Part shown: positions 35,127-43,448 of the stretch, one piece after another
Layout of the letters: every line of letters begins with the position of its first letter
How positions within the stretch are numbered: the stretch's first letter is position 1
Translations under genes and position numbers: made by a program
The notes under the pieces: generated by a model
The model's database searches: none
Seen by the model: the letters and a program-made list of their open reading frames with translations, nothing else
What the model was told of the DNA's origin: nothing
From: Segatella paludivivens DSM 17968 = JCM 13650
GTDB lineage: Bacteria > Bacteroidota > Bacteroidia > Bacteroidales > Bacteroidaceae
Direction: 5' to 3'
DNA length: 55,179 bases
NCBI RefSeq assembly: GCF_000373185.1
Contig: NZ_KB890638.1
Span: 129,193 to 184,371, forward strand

Positions 35127-35583
35127 TGAGCGAGTGACATTAAGTGACATTATCGGGGTAAAAGTGGCATTATGCCCTAGAGTACACCTGTTTTTGGTGT
35201 TTTTTTCGCAATTATGCTATTTACATAATACATATTTTATGCTGATGGAGTTTTATCAAACATAAAGGCTGGCTTTCTAAACAGTATGGATAATACAAAA
35301 ATCTACTCCATACACATATAGACACAATAGAATGAGTTTGTAAGTTTGCAAATATCATTTGAAACTGAGTGCACAATAGATTACCTAAAATTTCTCTAGT
35401 TTTGTGTAATTAGATTGCATCAATACGTGTGCAATTTGATTACATCAGCATGTGTGCAATCCGATTACACAACGTGTGTAACCATGTTACACAACGTGAA
35501 AAACCCTATTACACACGTTGTGTAATAGAATTGCCTAACGTGAAAAAGGACATTACTTGGCGCAGGTAAACAAATGATTATCA
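35127..35583. repeat. Dispersed non-coding repeat, copy B
   Basis: Second copy of the sequence at 1-509, in the same orientation, 35 kb away. It shares the first 30 bases exactly and further blocks at 35208-35225, 35439-35459 and 35517-35533. It is about 50 bases shorter than copy A, mainly through fewer tandem units. No ORF is conserved between the copies. Confidence 0.85.
35412..35527. repeat. Tandem quasi-palindromic units (copy B), about five
   Basis: Same family of 22-24 base units as at 291-450: ATTGCATCAATACGTGTGCA, ATTACATCAGCATGTGTGCA, ATTACACAACGTGTGTAAC, TTACACAACGTGAA and an inverse ATTACACACGTTGTGTAAT at the end. Units are adjacent, with no spacers. 35584-35857 outside them shows no gene. 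Confidence 0.8.
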
Positions 35584-35922
35584 ATAAGACTATAAGAATA
35601 AAATTGATGACAATTACCACTATTTTTACAATTGGGTTCTGAGATAAAAACTAAATATATAGCGAAGTATAGTGCACATAAAGACGAGTACAGACCATCA
35701 TAAACGAAAAAGTGTCTATACATGTACTGCATATTTGACAAAAAATTGGTGTGATTTCAATTTTATCGTCACTTTTCTCTCAAGATCTTCACAGAATCAT
35801 CACTCCGAAATAACGATAAACAGAAGGAAAGTGATGAAATAACGATAATTTCATCAAAAAAAACTTTTTCTGGTAGAGCCAAAAAATCTGCTTTTATTCT
35901 ACTAACAGAAACCTAGAATAAA

Positions 35923-36549
35923 TTACTGGCAGAAGAACGTAATGAGCAGAGGGATACTTATTTCAAGAATGATTCCATGAAATACAGCAACAGGAACCAA
36001 CGTCTTATCATTGGCTGCTCGTAATATTGACGGAAGACAAACATCCATAGAGTTTATTCCGGCAATAGAAATAGCAGCAAAACAGCTACCTTTTCTTGTA
36101 AAATATTTGCAACCGAACAACGCAAGAAGCTCCCTTACCACATTTGTCAATAATGCAATTGTAGCTAATTGGGTAGCCTGAGCAGGTCCAACAGTAATAG
36201 TCTTCATCTGGGCAATAAGCACTGATGATAATGAATAATAACCAAATCCACTACCAATTGCCATTATATCACCAAGTTTGTGATTACTGAAAAATAAAAA
36301 AGCCAATGAAGTAAAAAGTAAAGTTCCTGCAATTGTGCATGCTGGTAACAAGAACATCTGCCAGTGAATAGAGCGTATCATTCTGCCAAGATTATCCATA
36401 CTGCCAACTCCCATTCCAACTTGAAGAACAAGCAACGAAAGAATAATCATAGGCAACGATGCGTTATGCAACCACATGGGCGCTAAATCAAAAGCACCAA
36501 TGGTAATTCCTAACAACAACGACACTAATAACAATAAATTTTCTTTCAT
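35923..36549 (-). CDS. lysO: Lysine exporter LysO, C-terminal part (separate ORF)
   Basis: Membrane transporter of the DUF340/LysO family, which exports lysine or its toxic analogues. This 208-residue ORF carries the later two-thirds of the usual single protein: about six hydrophobic segments, the GSGFGYYSLSSVLIAQM motif (about residues 98-114) and SIAGINSMDVCLPSI (about 164-178). It overlaps the N-terminal ORF by 4 bases (ATGA), so the two halves are probably translated together and assemble. A split is common in Bacteroidetes as far as I recall. Confidence 0.87.
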   Translation of the reverse strand: MKENLLLLVSLLLGITIGAFDLAPMWLHNASLPMIILSLLVLQVGMGVGSMDNLGRMIRSIHWQMFLLPACTIAGTLLFTSLAFLFFSNHKLGDIMAIGSGFGYYSLSSVLIAQMKTITVGPAQATQLATIALLTNVVRELLALFGCKYFTRKGSCFAAISIAGINSMDVCLPSILRAANDKTLVPVAVFHGIILEISIPLLITFFCQ

Positions 36550-36824
36550 TTTTGCTTTCCTTTCCTTGTCAATACCCGATTAAACAAATATGATGCGCCG
36601 AAACTGCCGACGATACCAAAGACTGCTATTACAACAGCCTGCCAACCGAAGTAAGCAATATTATTCAATAATGCATGATTTGAACCTATTGTTATGCCAA
36701 AGACAAACAATAATGCAAATATGGTAAGCCTTGTGGTTTTTTCCACATGCCTTATTCCACGCACATTACGCATTAAATATCCGATTCCAATACCTAGAAA
36801 CAATAAGAATAATATTCTAAACAT
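36546..36824 (-). CDS. Lysine exporter LysO, N-terminal part (separate ORF)
   Basis: A 92-residue membrane protein with three hydrophobic segments (FRILFLLFLGIGIGYLM, LTIFALLFVFGITIGSN, WQAVVIAVFGIVGSFGASYLF). It matches the first third of single-chain LysO proteins. The stop codon overlaps the next start as ATGA. A TAccTTTG box lies about 25 bases upstream (minus strand, near 36851), with a TTG the right distance before it. Confidence 0.83.
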   Translation of the reverse strand: MFRILFLLFLGIGIGYLMRNVRGIRHVEKTTRLTIFALLFVFGITIGSNHALLNNIAYFGWQAVVIAVFGIVGSFGASYLFNRVLTRKGKQK

Positions 36825-36950
36825 TTATAAACTTTCTTTTAAGAGTTGCAAAGGTATAAAAATTCATTTAATTTGCAAAGTATATTTATACATATTTTAA
36901 ACAACACTACTATAATGCATATTAAATTGACCTATATCAAGAGTTATAAA

Positions 36951-36980
36951 TTGCTATTAGCAGTAATATTATTATCTTTG
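36951..36980 (+). promoter_or_regulatory. Promoter of nigD-sigma-barrel operon
   Basis: TTG (36951-36953) and TAtcTTTG (36973-36980) are spaced by 19 bases. The leader to the NigD start is about 77 bases, with no clear hairpin. Confidence 0.75.
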
Positions 36981-37063
36981 CAAAAAGAAAAAACATTCTG
37001 TCAGGCAAGGTATATACAATATGAACATTTAGAGTGTGTAATAAACCAAATACTTTTTAAGTT

Positions 37064-37741
37064 ATGAAACATATTAAATTTATTGCCACATTATTGCTTT
37101 TGGCATCGACAATGCCTGTTTTACAGTCTTGTCTAAACGACGACAATGACGATAACAACTACAACATGCAAATTCCTTCTGCTCTAGTAACTGTAAAGAA
37201 CGAAGAAGGTAAGCTTATGCTGCAACTTGACGACAGTACAAAACTGTATCCAAGTAACATTACTAAGCCACCTTATGGTGACAAGGAAGTACGTGCTCTT
37301 GTGAATTATAATAAGGTAAACAGTAGTAACGTAAATTCTGTTTACGTAAACTGGATAGACAGTATACGTACAAAGAACATGGCTGCCGATTTAGGAACAA
37401 ACAACGACACAAAATATGGAACTGATCCATTGGAAATAGTGAAAGACTGGGTGACAGTTGTTGAAGACGGATATTTAACATTGCGTTTCCGCACATATTT
37501 CGGCTACAACATTACTCACGAATTAAACCTCGTGAAAGGAAGCAGCCCTTATGAAGTAGTATTGCATCACAATGCTAACGGAGATAAAAGTGGTATATTG
37601 AAAGACGGACTAATAGCATTTAAGCTAGACTCATTACCTGACACAGAAGGCAAAACTGTTGATCTCACTGTGAAATGGAACTCTTTCAGTGGAGAAAAGA
37701 CAGCAACATTCAAATACCGCTCAAGATCAACATCTAAATAA
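37064..37741 (+). CDS. NigD-like lipoprotein
   Basis: Bacteroidetes-specific lipoprotein family, named from the Bacteroides nig (bacteriocin) locus; its molecular role is unknown. The 225-residue protein has a lipoprotein signal (MKHIKFIATLLLLASTMPVLQSC, Cys 23) followed by an Asp/Asn-rich spacer. Then comes the N-terminal OB-like domain (LVTVKNEEGKLMLQLDDSTKLYP) and the C-terminal domain (VYVNWIDSIRTKN, DPLEIVKDWVTVVEDGYLTL, LTVKWNSFSGEKTATF). First gene of a three-gene unit, with 3 bases to the sigma factor. Confidence 0.88.
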   Translation: MKHIKFIATLLLLASTMPVLQSCLNDDNDDNNYNMQIPSALVTVKNEEGKLMLQLDDSTKLYPSNITKPPYGDKEVRALVNYNKVNSSNVNSVYVNWIDSIRTKNMAADLGTNNDTKYGTDPLEIVKDWVTVVEDGYLTLRFRTYFGYNITHELNLVKGSSPYEVVLHHNANGDKSGILKDGLIAFKLDSLPDTEGKTVDLTVKWNSFSGEKTATFKYRSRSTSK

Positions 37742-37744
37742 TAT

Positions 37745-38305
37745 ATGAATATATTCGGCACAGGCAAGGAAGAACATATAATAAAACTATTCAGACGGGG
37801 TGACGCTTCGGCTATGGATTGCTTATATTCTGAATATGCCGATTATCTAACCGCTGTCTGTGCCAGATATATTCCCGACGATGACGAACTTAAAGATGTA
37901 CTTCAGGAAAGTTTCATAAAAATATTCTCAAAGATAGGAGAATTTAATTATAGGGGAAATGGTTCGCTGCGTGCATGGATTACACGAATTGTGATTAACG
38001 AATCATTGCTATGTATAAGAAAGAAAAAAAGTTCGCCGATTGTAAATATAGAAAAAGAACCACCTGACATTCAAGATGATGAACCTGAAATAGGTAACCT
38101 AAACGAAGAGGTGCTGACAAATATGATAAGAAAACTCCCTGACGGCTACAGAACAGTATTCAACCTTTTCGTTATTGAAGGAAAAAGTCATAAGGAAATA
38201 GCTAAGATACTTAATATAAAAGCTGATTCATCAGCATCTCAATTTCACAAGGCAAAGAAACAACTTGCCAAGATGATAAAAGACTACAGATTAAAAAAAG
38301 AATAA
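37745..38305 (+). CDS. ECF-type RNA polymerase sigma factor
   Basis: Alternative sigma factor (sigma-70 family, ECF). The 186 residues have region 2 (about 20-90: YADYLTAVCARYIPDDDELKDVLQESFIKIF, GNGSLRAWITRIVINESL) and region 4 (about 120-180: KLPDGYRTVFNLFVIEGKSHKEIAKIL, ADSSASQFHKAKKQLAKMI). It lies 3 bases after nigD and 1 base before the next gene, whose N-terminus could be its anti-sigma partner. Confidence 0.93.
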   Translation: MNIFGTGKEEHIIKLFRRGDASAMDCLYSEYADYLTAVCARYIPDDDELKDVLQESFIKIFSKIGEFNYRGNGSLRAWITRIVINESLLCIRKKKSSPIVNIEKEPPDIQDDEPEIGNLNEEVLTNMIRKLPDGYRTVFNLFVIEGKSHKEIAKILNIKADSSASQFHKAKKQLAKMIKDYRLKKE

Positions 38306-38306
38306 A

Positions 38307-39551
38307 ATGAAGGATCAATGGATTAACGATATCAAAGACCGAATAAGGGACAGCAACAGAAAAGCCCCGGAAGGTCTGCTCGACGACATCAAGAAAGAGA
38401 TGGTACGTCGTGGCATTGCTCCAACACGCCCCCAAAAAGCAAACACTGTCTCTATGTGGACATTGCGTTCGGTGATAGCTGTAGCAGCAATATCTATCGC
38501 CTTTATTCTATATAACAACAAAAATAACTATAATAACAATGATGATATAAAAATTGCAAATAATAACAAAGAAACACAAGTAAGTGAAATAGTCAAGAAA
38601 AGTGATAACAATTTATTGAATTACAAGAAAAAGGGTAACATAATACTAAGAATTTCTAACAACCTAAAGAAAGAAATTGGATTAATACCAGAAGATACAG
38701 ATGCAAACAAAGACGCATCTATTAATAAAGAATATCTTGTTGCCCAAAAGACGACAACAAAAGAAACAGAATACAACGTGCCCCAGAAAAAGACATCAAG
38801 TAATCAAAACTATACAGGACCGGTATATAATGACTATAAATATGAATATCATCACAGTAAGAATCATTACTCTGAATTAAGAGTTTCCACATACTACTCT
38901 GGAATAATGAATGGTTACAGCAATTCACAAAATGGAGTAATGTTGGCTAATGCATACTATTATGGAGATAGTTCCGATAAAATGGTTAACGACAATAAAT
39001 ATTATGCCGTATATTCAAACAATGAACTTACAACGGAAACCAAACATCACCAACCTATTAAACTTGGTGTATCCATAAACTATAAGATTAATGACAGATG
39101 GAGCTTACAGACGGGTTTCACTTACAGTTACCTTTCATCAGACTTTACCATAAACAGTCGTGGAGAAAAGAACATAAAGGAGCAAAAGCTGCATTATGTA
39201 GGTCTGCCACTATCGGCAAGCTATAGCATTTGGCATAATAATGCCATAAACATATATGCAACAGCTGGTGGAGAAGCAGAAAAACTCGTCAACGGCAAGG
39301 CTAAGACAACTCACGACGCTTATGGAACAGAAACATATTCTACTACTGAAAACATAAAGAGCAACAGGCTCTTGTTTTCAACAAACGCAGCAGCAGGTAT
39401 AGAATATAAAGCCGATAAATCACTAAGCCTATATGCAGAACCAGGCATAAGCTATCATTTTAAGAACGGAAGTGATATAACAAACATCTATACAGAAAAT
39501 CCTCTTAACTTCAATCTTAATATAGGAATCAGAATAAATATAAATAAATAG
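38307..39551 (+). CDS. Anti-sigma-like N-terminus fused to barrel-like C-terminal domain
   Basis: The 414-residue protein starts with about 45 cytoplasm-type residues (KDRIRDSNRKAPEGLLDDIKKEMVRRG), a single membrane segment (MWTLRSVIAVAAISIAFILY, about 50-69) and an Asn/Lys-rich linker (70-190). A C-terminal domain of strand-like pairs (about 240-414: GVSINYKINDRWSLQTGFTY, VGLPLSASYSIW, NINVGIRI-like ending) reads like an outer membrane barrel. One chain with an inner membrane helix and a barrel-like domain is odd. It may span from the inner membrane, with the barrel-like part as a periplasmic sensor. It is co-transcribed with the sigma factor. Confidence 0.75.
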   Translation: MKDQWINDIKDRIRDSNRKAPEGLLDDIKKEMVRRGIAPTRPQKANTVSMWTLRSVIAVAAISIAFILYNNKNNYNNNDDIKIANNNKETQVSEIVKKSDNNLLNYKKKGNIILRISNNLKKEIGLIPEDTDANKDASINKEYLVAQKTTTKETEYNVPQKKTSSNQNYTGPVYNDYKYEYHHSKNHYSELRVSTYYSGIMNGYSNSQNGVMLANAYYYGDSSDKMVNDNKYYAVYSNNELTTETKHHQPIKLGVSINYKINDRWSLQTGFTYSYLSSDFTINSRGEKNIKEQKLHYVGLPLSASYSIWHNNAINIYATAGGEAEKLVNGKAKTTHDAYGTETYSTTENIKSNRLLFSTNAAAGIEYKADKSLSLYAEPGISYHFKNGSDITNIYTENPLNFNLNIGIRININK

Positions 39552-39553
39552 AA

Positions 39554-39589
39554 AAATGGGGAGGATAAAGCAATTTATCTTCCCCATTT
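39554..39589. terminator. Bidirectional terminator between barrel protein and patatin genes
   Basis: AAATGGGGA and TCCCCATTT form a stem continued by GATAA/TTATC, with A- and T-rich flanks. It serves both convergent genes. Confidence 0.9.
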
Positions 39590-39591
39590 AC

Positions 39592-41640
39592 TTAAAACTC
39601 AAAACCAAGATTTATATAAAAGTGTATACAATCTGTTTTATTTGAGTACTCTAAATTAGCACCCAAAGGTCCAAATATCGTCTTGTAATAATAACCTAAC
39701 TGATAACCAAGCATGGGCCCCTTATCTAAGATGTTTTTAAGTTTGTCACCATGCTGTGCTGCTGCTATATGAAACAAAATATAGTTATTTGTTCCCAAAC
39801 GCTGTTGCGCCTTCAACTGCATAGCAATAAAATGAGGATCCGTTAATTCCACATTCCCTACTCCAACGAAAGGCAACTGTTGTTCAAAGTAATGCCCAAA
39901 CCACTCACCACCAATTACATTCTGGCGTATATATGGAATATCACTTCCAAAAAGTAAACGCCCATAAGCCATTGGTTGCAATGTGAAACGACTATTTAAA
40001 GCAAATGAGATTCGCCACATTGCGCTTAATTCACTAAAACCAAGATGGTTCTTATATTTCGTGAAGTTATCTGTGAAATAAGCATATTCTGCATTGAACT
40101 TTGCTCCACGTGTTGGGAAAACACCTGTATTCTCTGAATCATAATGCAATTTGGTATGATAACTAAAAAAATGGTCATCACGAAGCATCACATTATTACC
40201 AAATGCCTCTCCAGATACAAGCATATTGCGATAGTTATAATAATCAAAATGTGCGCTTAAATCCAATATAAGATTTTTCATATTAACTCCCATAATATTC
40301 AGTCCCACCTGATGATGATTGAATTTTATGTTATAGTCGTTGTTACCATGATTATAAATATCTATATCATCATAGTGGAAAGTATATCCAAATCCTATTT
40401 TAATATTCTTCTTAGGTGTAAGTATTGCTTGGGCATTAGCCATAATGCGCTGTCCAAGTCGTAAAGTGGCTTCTATATCAAGAGGTTTCAAAGAAGACTT
40501 GTAAACACCGTTAATCTGCAAAGCCACGATTTCCTCAGTATCAAACCTAACACCAAGATTTCCCACTATTACGTCATGAGGAGGTCTGCTATCAACAGTT
40601 TTATTGGCGAAATCAACGGGAACCTTTGCCTCATCACTAGCATGTAGGTATTTAGGCATATAATCATCAGAATATCCCAACTTACGCTTCAGAGCCATCA
40701 ACTCATCCCAATGTGCCATAGCTGCATCCTCTCCACGCCGTATAAGCGAATCAATGGCCACATTTGAAAAACTGGCAGGACCATAACCTGATGTATTAAC
40801 ACGTATGGGAATATCTGTTATTGCAATATTATCATCATATTTGTTCTTACAATTAATGTCAATGATTTGAGTAAGAACAGCAGCTCCTGTTGCAAGTTCG
40901 TCGGCAGTCTTTGGTTTGCTCTGTACAGTTGAACCTATTATATAATCAGCCCCCATGCTCTTTGCTACATCTGCCGGATAGTTATTGCGTAACCCACCAT
41001 CCACAAGCATCATAGCATCCTTTCTTTTGGGAGTAAAAGCATAAGGGACAGACATGCTTGTACGCATTGCATCAGCCAGAACACCGCTATGAAAATCATA
41101 TTCTGTATTATCAACGATATTAGTTGCAACACATGCAAACGGAATAGGAAGTTTATTAAAATCCAAAGAATCGTTATATCCGGCAGTAAGACGAGTAAAA
41201 AGTTTAGATAGATTTTTACCTTGTATAAATCCTCCACCATCTAAGATATTTTTCTTTCCTGCGGTTAATGTTTTAGAAATGAAATATGTGTTCTGCCTTT
41301 CACGGTTCAATAGATTCTGAGAATAATAATCATCACGGTCTGAAAGAAGGAATAGCCAATCCTGCACACGAACAAGAGAATCAAGTTCATTTGCATTCCA
41401 ACCAACGCTATACAATCCTCCGACAATACTACCCATAGATGTTCCAGTGACAATGTCCACCGGAATACCTGCTTTCTGAATAACTTTGAGTACACCTATA
41501 TGTGCCATTCCCTTTGCCCCACCTCCGGAAAGTACCACTGCAACTTTCTTTTTGCCATTATCGGCATAAACATTTTCTGTTATGGAACAACATGAAAATA
41601 ATAACATCAGAAGCCCCACTCGATATACAAATCTATCCAT
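39592..41640 (-). CDS. Patatin-like phospholipase with POTRA and outer membrane barrel
   Basis: Probably a type Vd autotransporter-like lipase (PlpD architecture). The 682 residues have a signal peptide (about 1-26), a patatin domain (about 30-230) with the oxyanion motif SGGGAKGMAHIG, the serine motif GTSMGS (serine about residue 67) and DGGLRNNYP (catalytic Asp, about 214). A POTRA-like linker (about 330-400, IVALQINGVYKSSLKPLDIEATLRLG) and a 16-strand-type barrel ending ECIHFYINLGFEF-like follow. All catalytic residues are present. It is divergent from pabB. Confidence 0.93.
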   Translation of the reverse strand: MDRFVYRVGLLMLLFSCCSITENVYADNGKKKVAVVLSGGGAKGMAHIGVLKVIQKAGIPVDIVTGTSMGSIVGGLYSVGWNANELDSLVRVQDWLFLLSDRDDYYSQNLLNRERQNTYFISKTLTAGKKNILDGGGFIQGKNLSKLFTRLTAGYNDSLDFNKLPIPFACVATNIVDNTEYDFHSGVLADAMRTSMSVPYAFTPKRKDAMMLVDGGLRNNYPADVAKSMGADYIIGSTVQSKPKTADELATGAAVLTQIIDINCKNKYDDNIAITDIPIRVNTSGYGPASFSNVAIDSLIRRGEDAAMAHWDELMALKRKLGYSDDYMPKYLHASDEAKVPVDFANKTVDSRPPHDVIVGNLGVRFDTEEIVALQINGVYKSSLKPLDIEATLRLGQRIMANAQAILTPKKNIKIGFGYTFHYDDIDIYNHGNNDYNIKFNHHQVGLNIMGVNMKNLILDLSAHFDYYNYRNMLVSGEAFGNNVMLRDDHFFSYHTKLHYDSENTGVFPTRGAKFNAEYAYFTDNFTKYKNHLGFSELSAMWRISFALNSRFTLQPMAYGRLLFGSDIPYIRQNVIGGEWFGHYFEQQLPFVGVGNVELTDPHFIAMQLKAQQRLGTNNYILFHIAAAQHGDKLKNILDKGPMLGYQLGYYYKTIFGPLGANLEYSNKTDCIHFYINLGFEF

Positions 41641-41782
41641 ATTAATATTTCAGCTTGATTTGTTTGCTAAGGTACATCAAAGGCATGACATCTCCAAATA
41701 TTATATAAATATTTTACTTTTACAACGTACGTTGCCAATATTTAGGCAACTCAAAAATGTACATATAAATATCCGAAAAGCA

Positions 41783-41814
41783 TTTGGTTGTTTAGATAAT
41801 TATCTCTATTTTTG
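41783..41814 (+). promoter_or_regulatory. Promoter of pabB-pabC
   Basis: TTTG (41783-41786) and TAttTTTG (41807-41814) are spaced by 20 bases. A GTTGCC/GGCAAC hairpin lies upstream near 41738-41757. Confidence 0.7.
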
Positions 41815-41879
41815 CAAGAAACTAGCACTATATAGTTTTTTTGATATAAAAGAATTATCGGTAAAATAGTATAATATAA

Positions 41880-42869
41880 ATGAAACAAGAATATATTGAT
41901 TACATAAACAAACTGGGACAACAGAATGTTCCATTTCTTTTTGTTATCAACTATAAAGGAGATGAAGCTATCATAAAACCGCTTGAAGAAATAAACAATA
42001 CTGAGATAAAATACGACTTCAATGGTATTACAAACTGTGCCTCAACACATATAAATGAAGATGACGACATTACATGGAATATAGACATGCCAACTAAAGA
42101 ATGTTATGCCAAAGGATTTAACATCGTAAGAAAAAACATCATGGCTGGCAATAGTTATCTTGCAAATTACACATGTTGTGTACCTGTAAAGACCAATATG
42201 TCTATGAAGTATATCTTCATAATTTCTAAAGCCAAATATCGTATTCTAATTAAAGACAAATTAGTTTGTTTCTCACCAGAATCATTCATAAAGATAAACA
42301 ACAGAAGAATATTTTCTTTTCCAATGAAGGGAACTGCCGACGCTGCAAGTCCAGACGCAGAAAGCATATTACTTTCGGATGCTAAAGAAAGCGCAGAGCA
42401 TGCGACGATAGTAGATTTGATACGGAACGACCTAAGTAAGATTGCGACAAATGTAAGAGTTGATAAATACAGATATATAGACTATATATCAAACAATACA
42501 GGAAAAATAATACAGACTAGTTCGCAAATCAGTGGACAGCTATCAGATGACTACAGACAACATATAGGAGACATTATTGAATCACAGCTTCCGGCTGGTT
42601 CTATTACAGGAGCACCTAAGAAAAAAACTGTAGATATAATCGCAGAAGCGGAAGACTATCAACGTGGTTTCTACACCGGAACAATGGGAATATGCATCAA
42701 CGGAAATATTGACAGTGCCGTAATGATAAGATTCATTGAGAAACAGGGAGATGGATATGTCTTCAAAACAGGTGGAGGAATAACCTCAAAAAGTGATTGC
42801 AACAAGGAATACAACGAAATAAAACAAAAAATATATGTACCAATTTGTAGAGACGATAAAGATGATTAA
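41880..42869 (+). CDS. pabB: Aminodeoxychorismate synthase component I
   Basis: Chorismate-using enzyme that makes 4-amino-4-deoxychorismate for folate. The 329 residues lack most of the N-terminal lobe but keep the chorismate domain: IVRKNIMAGNSYLANYT, the lysine motif FPMKGTADA (about 143-151), ATIVDLIRNDLSKIA (about 176-190), GSITGAPKKKTVDIIAEAED (about 238-257) and GFYTGTMGICI. The short form is usual in Bacteroidetes. No glutaminase subunit (pabA) is nearby. Overlaps pabC by 35 bases. Confidence 0.9.
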   Translation: MKQEYIDYINKLGQQNVPFLFVINYKGDEAIIKPLEEINNTEIKYDFNGITNCASTHINEDDDITWNIDMPTKECYAKGFNIVRKNIMAGNSYLANYTCCVPVKTNMSMKYIFIISKAKYRILIKDKLVCFSPESFIKINNRRIFSFPMKGTADAASPDAESILLSDAKESAEHATIVDLIRNDLSKIATNVRVDKYRYIDYISNNTGKIIQTSSQISGQLSDDYRQHIGDIIESQLPAGSITGAPKKKTVDIIAEAEDYQRGFYTGTMGICINGNIDSAVMIRFIEKQGDGYVFKTGGGITSKSDCNKEYNEIKQKIYVPICRDDKDD

Positions 42870-43434
42870 TGGTTGTGCATGCAATATCAGTTACCATAAT
42901 GACAGATTAAACTCCACAAGACATCACTTTTGGCAAACGGGAAAAAATATAAACCTAAACGATTATATAACTCCTCAAGAAAATAATGCCACAATAAAGG
43001 TAAGGGTTGTATATGGAGAAAATGGTATTGAGGATATATCATATTCCGAATACTCTATGCGCAATATAAAAACACTAAAGATTGTTACTGACAACCATAT
43101 AGAATATAGTTTTAAAAGCACAGACCGTTCAGCAATAAACAAACTGGTTGAAAAGAAAGGCTTATACGATGATATCATTATTTCTAAAAACAGCCTCATT
43201 ACAGATACCTCTTTTACAAATATTGCCCTATTTGATGGAAACACTTGGTACACACCTAAGCATCCTCTACTTAAAGGAACAAAACGAGCCTATCTAATAA
43301 ATAAGAATATTATTAAAGAAAAAGATATAAATGAAGAGGATATCTTTGAATACAAGGCTATAAGACTGTTTAATGCAATGATTGATTTTGGAGATATTGA
43401 AATATCCATAAACAAAGATACATTATCATTATAA
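42835..43434 (+). CDS. pabC: Aminotransferase class IV, probable aminodeoxychorismate lyase
   Basis: PLP-dependent fold type IV protein that likely releases pyruvate from 4-amino-4-deoxychorismate to give p-aminobenzoate. The 199-residue protein starts MYQFVETIKMINGCACNISYH, matching the usual ...FETI...G... opening, so the ATG at 42835 is preferred over 42862. It shows DDIIISKNSLITDTSFTNIALFDG (about 115-138) and ends shorter than many PabC. Functional pairing with pabB supports the call. Confidence 0.82.
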   Translation: MYQFVETIKMINGCACNISYHNDRLNSTRHHFWQTGKNINLNDYITPQENNATIKVRVVYGENGIEDISYSEYSMRNIKTLKIVTDNHIEYSFKSTDRSAINKLVEKKGLYDDIIISKNSLITDTSFTNIALFDGNTWYTPKHPLLKGTKRAYLINKNIIKEKDINEEDIFEYKAIRLFNAMIDFGDIEISINKDTLSL

Positions 43435-43448
43435 CAAAATAGAGTTGC

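Larger units (their letters stand above)
35064..35874. mobile_element. 811-base non-coding segment bounded by 17-base inverted repeats, holding repeat copy B
   Basis: ACCAGAAAAAGTTTTTT (35064-35080) is repeated inverted at 35858-35874 without mismatch. Inside are TAATGTCA direct repeats and their inverses (about 35078-35155), repeat copy B (35127-35583), two GAAATAACGATAA direct repeats and a GATGAAAT/ATTTCATC hairpin (35833-35855) next to the right end. There is no transposase and I found no target duplication at the ends. A non-autonomous MITE-like element is one reading; chance pairing of A/T-rich ends is another. Confidence 0.5.

Noticed and set aside
35553..35741. 62-residue ORF in the repeat region
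   Set aside because: Tyr/Phe/Cys-rich translation of AT-rich DNA, no start signal, and not conserved in copy A.
35923..36824. lysO as a frameshifted pseudogene
   Set aside because: Both ORFs are open, each has a start codon, and they join by a 4-base ATGA overlap typical of coupled genes.
36846..37067. 73-residue ORF before nigD
   Set aside because: It crosses the nigD promoter and has no conserved features; it ends just where nigD starts.
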